DNA of 7,514 nucleotides. Source: Actinomycetes bacterium (GTDB lineage Bacteria; Actinomycetota; Acidimicrobiia; Spongiisociales; UBA5794). Where the stretch lies: assembly GCA_023336875.1 (NCBI GenBank), contig JAMBLH010000055.1:1-7514 (forward strand), read 5' to 3'. Shown here in pieces: positions 5,995-7,514 of the stretch. Each line of letters starts with the position of its first letter. Positions within the stretch are counted from its first letter, which is position 1. Under the pieces are notes generated by a model. It saw only the letters and a list, made by a program, of their open reading frames with translations. It did no database searches and was not told where the DNA came from. A program made the translations under genes and the position numbers.

Positions 5995-6603
5995 ATGGGT
6001 GCATCCGAATTCGAGGACCATTCGTGGGAGGCGTTCTGTGAGGCAACGGCGTCCCGAGGACCGCTTGAGTACTTCCACTCCGCAATGGAGTACGTCAACG
6101 GCAATGTCGGTGCAGGTCGGCTTGCGATCGACGTCGGTAGTGGCGGAGGGGCCGATGCGCGTGACCTTCTGTCCAGGGGATGGAGGGTATTCGCCCTCGA
6201 CGCTGAGCCTGCGAGCCGACGATTCCTCGAGGAGCGAACACCGCAGAGCGTGCGAGAGCGACTTGAAATCGCCACGGGATCCTTCCATACGATTGCTCTT
6301 CCCCCAGCCGACCTCGTATACGCCCAATTCTCACTCCCATTCGCAGGCGACGACTTCGATGCTGCGGTGACGAACGTACTGGCCTCTGTTGTTCCTGGCG
6401 GTGGGTTCGTCGGCCAGTTCTTTGGTGCGAACGACGACTGGGCATCAGATCCACATGTGGCGTCGGTCGACCGTCGATGGATCGAGCAGACGTTCTCAGA
6501 CTTCAGCGAGCTCGAGATCGATGAGCGTGATCACGACGGTCCCTATGGGGCCGACAGCGTAAACAAACACTGGCACTTCTTCCACATCAGGGCGCGGCGT
6601 TAG
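5995..6603 (+). CDS. Class I SAM-dependent methyltransferase
   Basis: A 202-residue Rossmann-fold methyltransferase using S-adenosylmethionine. Motif I is AIDVGSGGGADARDL at 44-58 (DxGSGxG type), motif II is RVFALDAEP at 64-72 with D69 as the likely ribose-binding acid, and motif IV is about ADLVYAQFSLPF at 105-116. A beta-hairpin-like stretch VVPGGGFVGQFFG (132-144) corresponds to motif V/VI, followed by a C-terminal strand around 190-200. The size and style are those of small-molecule, TehB-like or Methyltransf_11/25 enzymes rather than rRNA or DNA methylases. The substrate is not identifiable. The start at 5995 is chosen because upstream codons in this frame lie antisense to the EEP gene and look non-coding. 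The ATG lies in CCATGG, which also reads ATG on the other strand. There is no SD. Its TAG stop shares bases with the stop of the convergent metallo-beta-lactamase-fold gene. Confidence 0.88.
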   Translation: MGASEFEDHSWEAFCEATASRGPLEYFHSAMEYVNGNVGAGRLAIDVGSGGGADARDLLSRGWRVFALDAEPASRRFLEERTPQSVRERLEIATGSFHTIALPPADLVYAQFSLPFAGDDFDAAVTNVLASVVPGGGFVGQFFGANDDWASDPHVASVDRRWIEQTFSDFSELEIDERDHDGPYGADSVNKHWHFFHIRARR

Positions 6604-7457
6604 GGAATGTCGACAACGAGGAGGTCGTATCCAACGATCACTTCGCCGGGAAACACAGCAGTAACCTCGGAACGCATGCGTTCAGTTTCTTCATCCGATT
6701 TCTCGCGGATGTGAGTCAGTATGAGTAGCGCGACGTTGGCTTCGGTCGCGATTGCGGCTGCCTGTGGGGCACCTGCGATGACCTTGTCTGTGAGGAACCT
6801 CTCCTCGGGAGTCACGATCTCATCCTTTGCGAGGTAGGCGCACATCACCAGTGCGTCAGAATTGGCGGCAAGGACCCCGAGTTCGAGGCCCTCGACTGCG
6901 TCACCCGAAATCGTCACAGTACGTCCCTCTGCCGACACACGATATGCGGAGGCGGACCACTCCTCCAGGGACAGTTCGATTCCCTTGGAGCCGTGTTCGA
7001 CCTGTCCGACGGTCACCTCGACCCCATGGGGCAGATCGATGCGTTGACTCACTATTACTCGCACGTCGAGCATCTCGCTCGGGTGATCCAGCTTGCGTCC
7101 ATGCGCCCATTCCTCAGCGATCCGGAAATTGATGTCTCGTGCATACACATGCTCGAGCATGCCCTCGATGATCGTGTCAGTGCCAAGGGGACCAACGACA
7201 AGTAGTGGAACGGTTCGACCGTTGTTCCATGCAGCCATTATGAGGTCAGCCAATCCGCCGATATGATCGAAGTGGTGATGCGTGATGAAGATGGCATCAA
7301 GATCCTCCACGCGGATGCCAGCTCTCGCAAGCTGAGTAGCGGCGCCTCGTCCTGCGTCGAACAGCAGCGACAGCCGCGATGCCTGAACGAGAGTGGCCGG
7401 GCCATACCTCATCGGATCTGGGCGGGGGCCTCCGGTGCCGAGTAGCGTGATTTTCAT
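6600..7457 (-). CDS. Metallo-beta-lactamase-fold hydrolase, RNase Z/AtsA-like but not canonical RNase Z
   Basis: A 285-residue metallo-beta-lactamase-fold protein. It starts with the typical MKITLLGTGGPRP strand-loop and has LLFDAGRG at 31-38. The metal-binding THHHFDHIGG at 59-68 supplies H60, H62, D64 and H65. Further likely ligands are H155 (VEHG), D186 (SGD) and H249 (LTHI), so a two-metal site looks complete. The overall pattern matches the RNase Z/arylsulfatase AtsA-like branch. However, the tRNase Z HEAT motif is replaced by M205, C206, A207 and Y208, and the His of the later HST motif is I227 by my alignment. A role as tRNA 3' processing enzyme is therefore unlikely, and an ester, sulfate or phosphodiester hydrolase of unknown substrate fits better. 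No signal peptide is seen. The start has no SD; the short open tail ending 6 nt upstream may mean it is read from an operon. It converges on the methyltransferase with overlapping stops. Confidence 0.9.
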   Translation of the reverse strand: MKITLLGTGGPRPDPMRYGPATLVQASRLSLLFDAGRGAATQLARAGIRVEDLDAIFITHHHFDHIGGLADLIMAAWNNGRTVPLLVVGPLGTDTIIEGMLEHVYARDINFRIAEEWAHGRKLDHPSEMLDVRVIVSQRIDLPHGVEVTVGQVEHGSKGIELSLEEWSASAYRVSAEGRTVTISGDAVEGLELGVLAANSDALVMCAYLAKDEIVTPEERFLTDKVIAGAPQAAAIATEANVALLILTHIREKSDEETERMRSEVTAVFPGEVIVGYDLLVVDIP

Positions 7458-7463
7458 GTCGCG

Positions 7464-7514
7464 CTATTCGGACGTATCAGGCTCGTGGAGCCCTACGATC
7501 ATCCCTGTTGTGTC
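7464..7514 (-). CDS. Possible C-terminal tail of an upstream gene (partial)
   Basis: Reading in from the right edge on the minus strand, one frame is open for 16 codons and ends in TAG at 7466-7464, 6 nt before the start of the metallo-beta-lactamase-fold gene. The other two minus-strand frames stop within the edge region. The visible residues are DTTGMIVGLHEPDTSE. This is compatible with the end of a co-oriented gene in the same operon, but it is too short to identify and could be chance. If it is not coding, this is the 5' region and promoter of the hydrolase gene. Confidence 0.3.
   Translation of the reverse strand, partial: DTTGMIVGLHEPDTSE

Noticed and set aside
5925..6275. N-terminal extension of the EEP frame
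   Set aside because: It is antisense to the methyltransferase and the sequence is Arg/Ser-rich shadow. The EEP fold begins properly at 5924.
6600..7457. Annotation as RNase Z (rnz)
   Set aside because: The HEAT and HST residues needed by tRNase Z are absent, although the fold and metal ligands match.
1..7514. Novel defence system, mobile element, CRISPR array, tRNA/rRNA or factor-independent terminators
   Set aside because: I looked on both strands. There is no repeat-spacer pattern, no transposase or integrase motif, no clover-leaf-like segment and no GC hairpin with a T-run that I could support by eye. The genes are ordinary chromosomal families.

Overview
The window is ordinary chromosomal, gene-dense bacterial DNA of moderately high GC (estimated by eye, not computed). 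It shows overlapping or nearly abutting genes, GTG and TTG starts, and Shine-Dalgarno (SD) sites mixed with starts that have none. The style and protein flavour fit an uncultured high-GC actinomycetote-like lineage, possibly Acidimicrobiia. That placement is an impression only, because no rRNA or tRNA is present. I see no mobile element, CRISPR array, phage gene or RNA gene.

Left part (1-3834, minus strand): an M20-family metallopeptidase/amidohydrolase is followed after 16 bp by a P2-type (Ca2+-transport-like) ATPase. The ATPase runs off the left edge, probably only a few tens of residues short of its end. The two look like one transcription unit.

Centre (3835-5183): a 126-bp divergent intergenic region is rich in short repeats. 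It contains a potential hairpin that spans the SD and TTG start of an AhpD-like CxxC protein. That gene overlaps lgt (prolipoprotein diacylglyceryl transferase) by 4 bp, so the two are probably translationally coupled.

Right part (5187-7514): an endonuclease/exonuclease/phosphatase-fold protein (minus) and a class I SAM-dependent methyltransferase (plus) diverge from a 70-bp region. The methyltransferase runs tail-to-tail into a metallo-beta-lactamase-fold hydrolase (minus), and their stop codons share bases. A short open tail at the right edge may be the C-terminus of another minus-strand gene just upstream of the hydrolase.

The genes do not form an obvious single pathway. Lipoprotein maturation, cation export, peptide/amide hydrolysis and thiol redox are housekeeping or general metabolism. 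I find no convincing new system. The signals most worth checking are the possible RNA switch or operator in front of the AhpD-like/lgt pair, the replaced His in Lgt, and a metallo-beta-lactamase protein that lacks the RNase Z signature residues.
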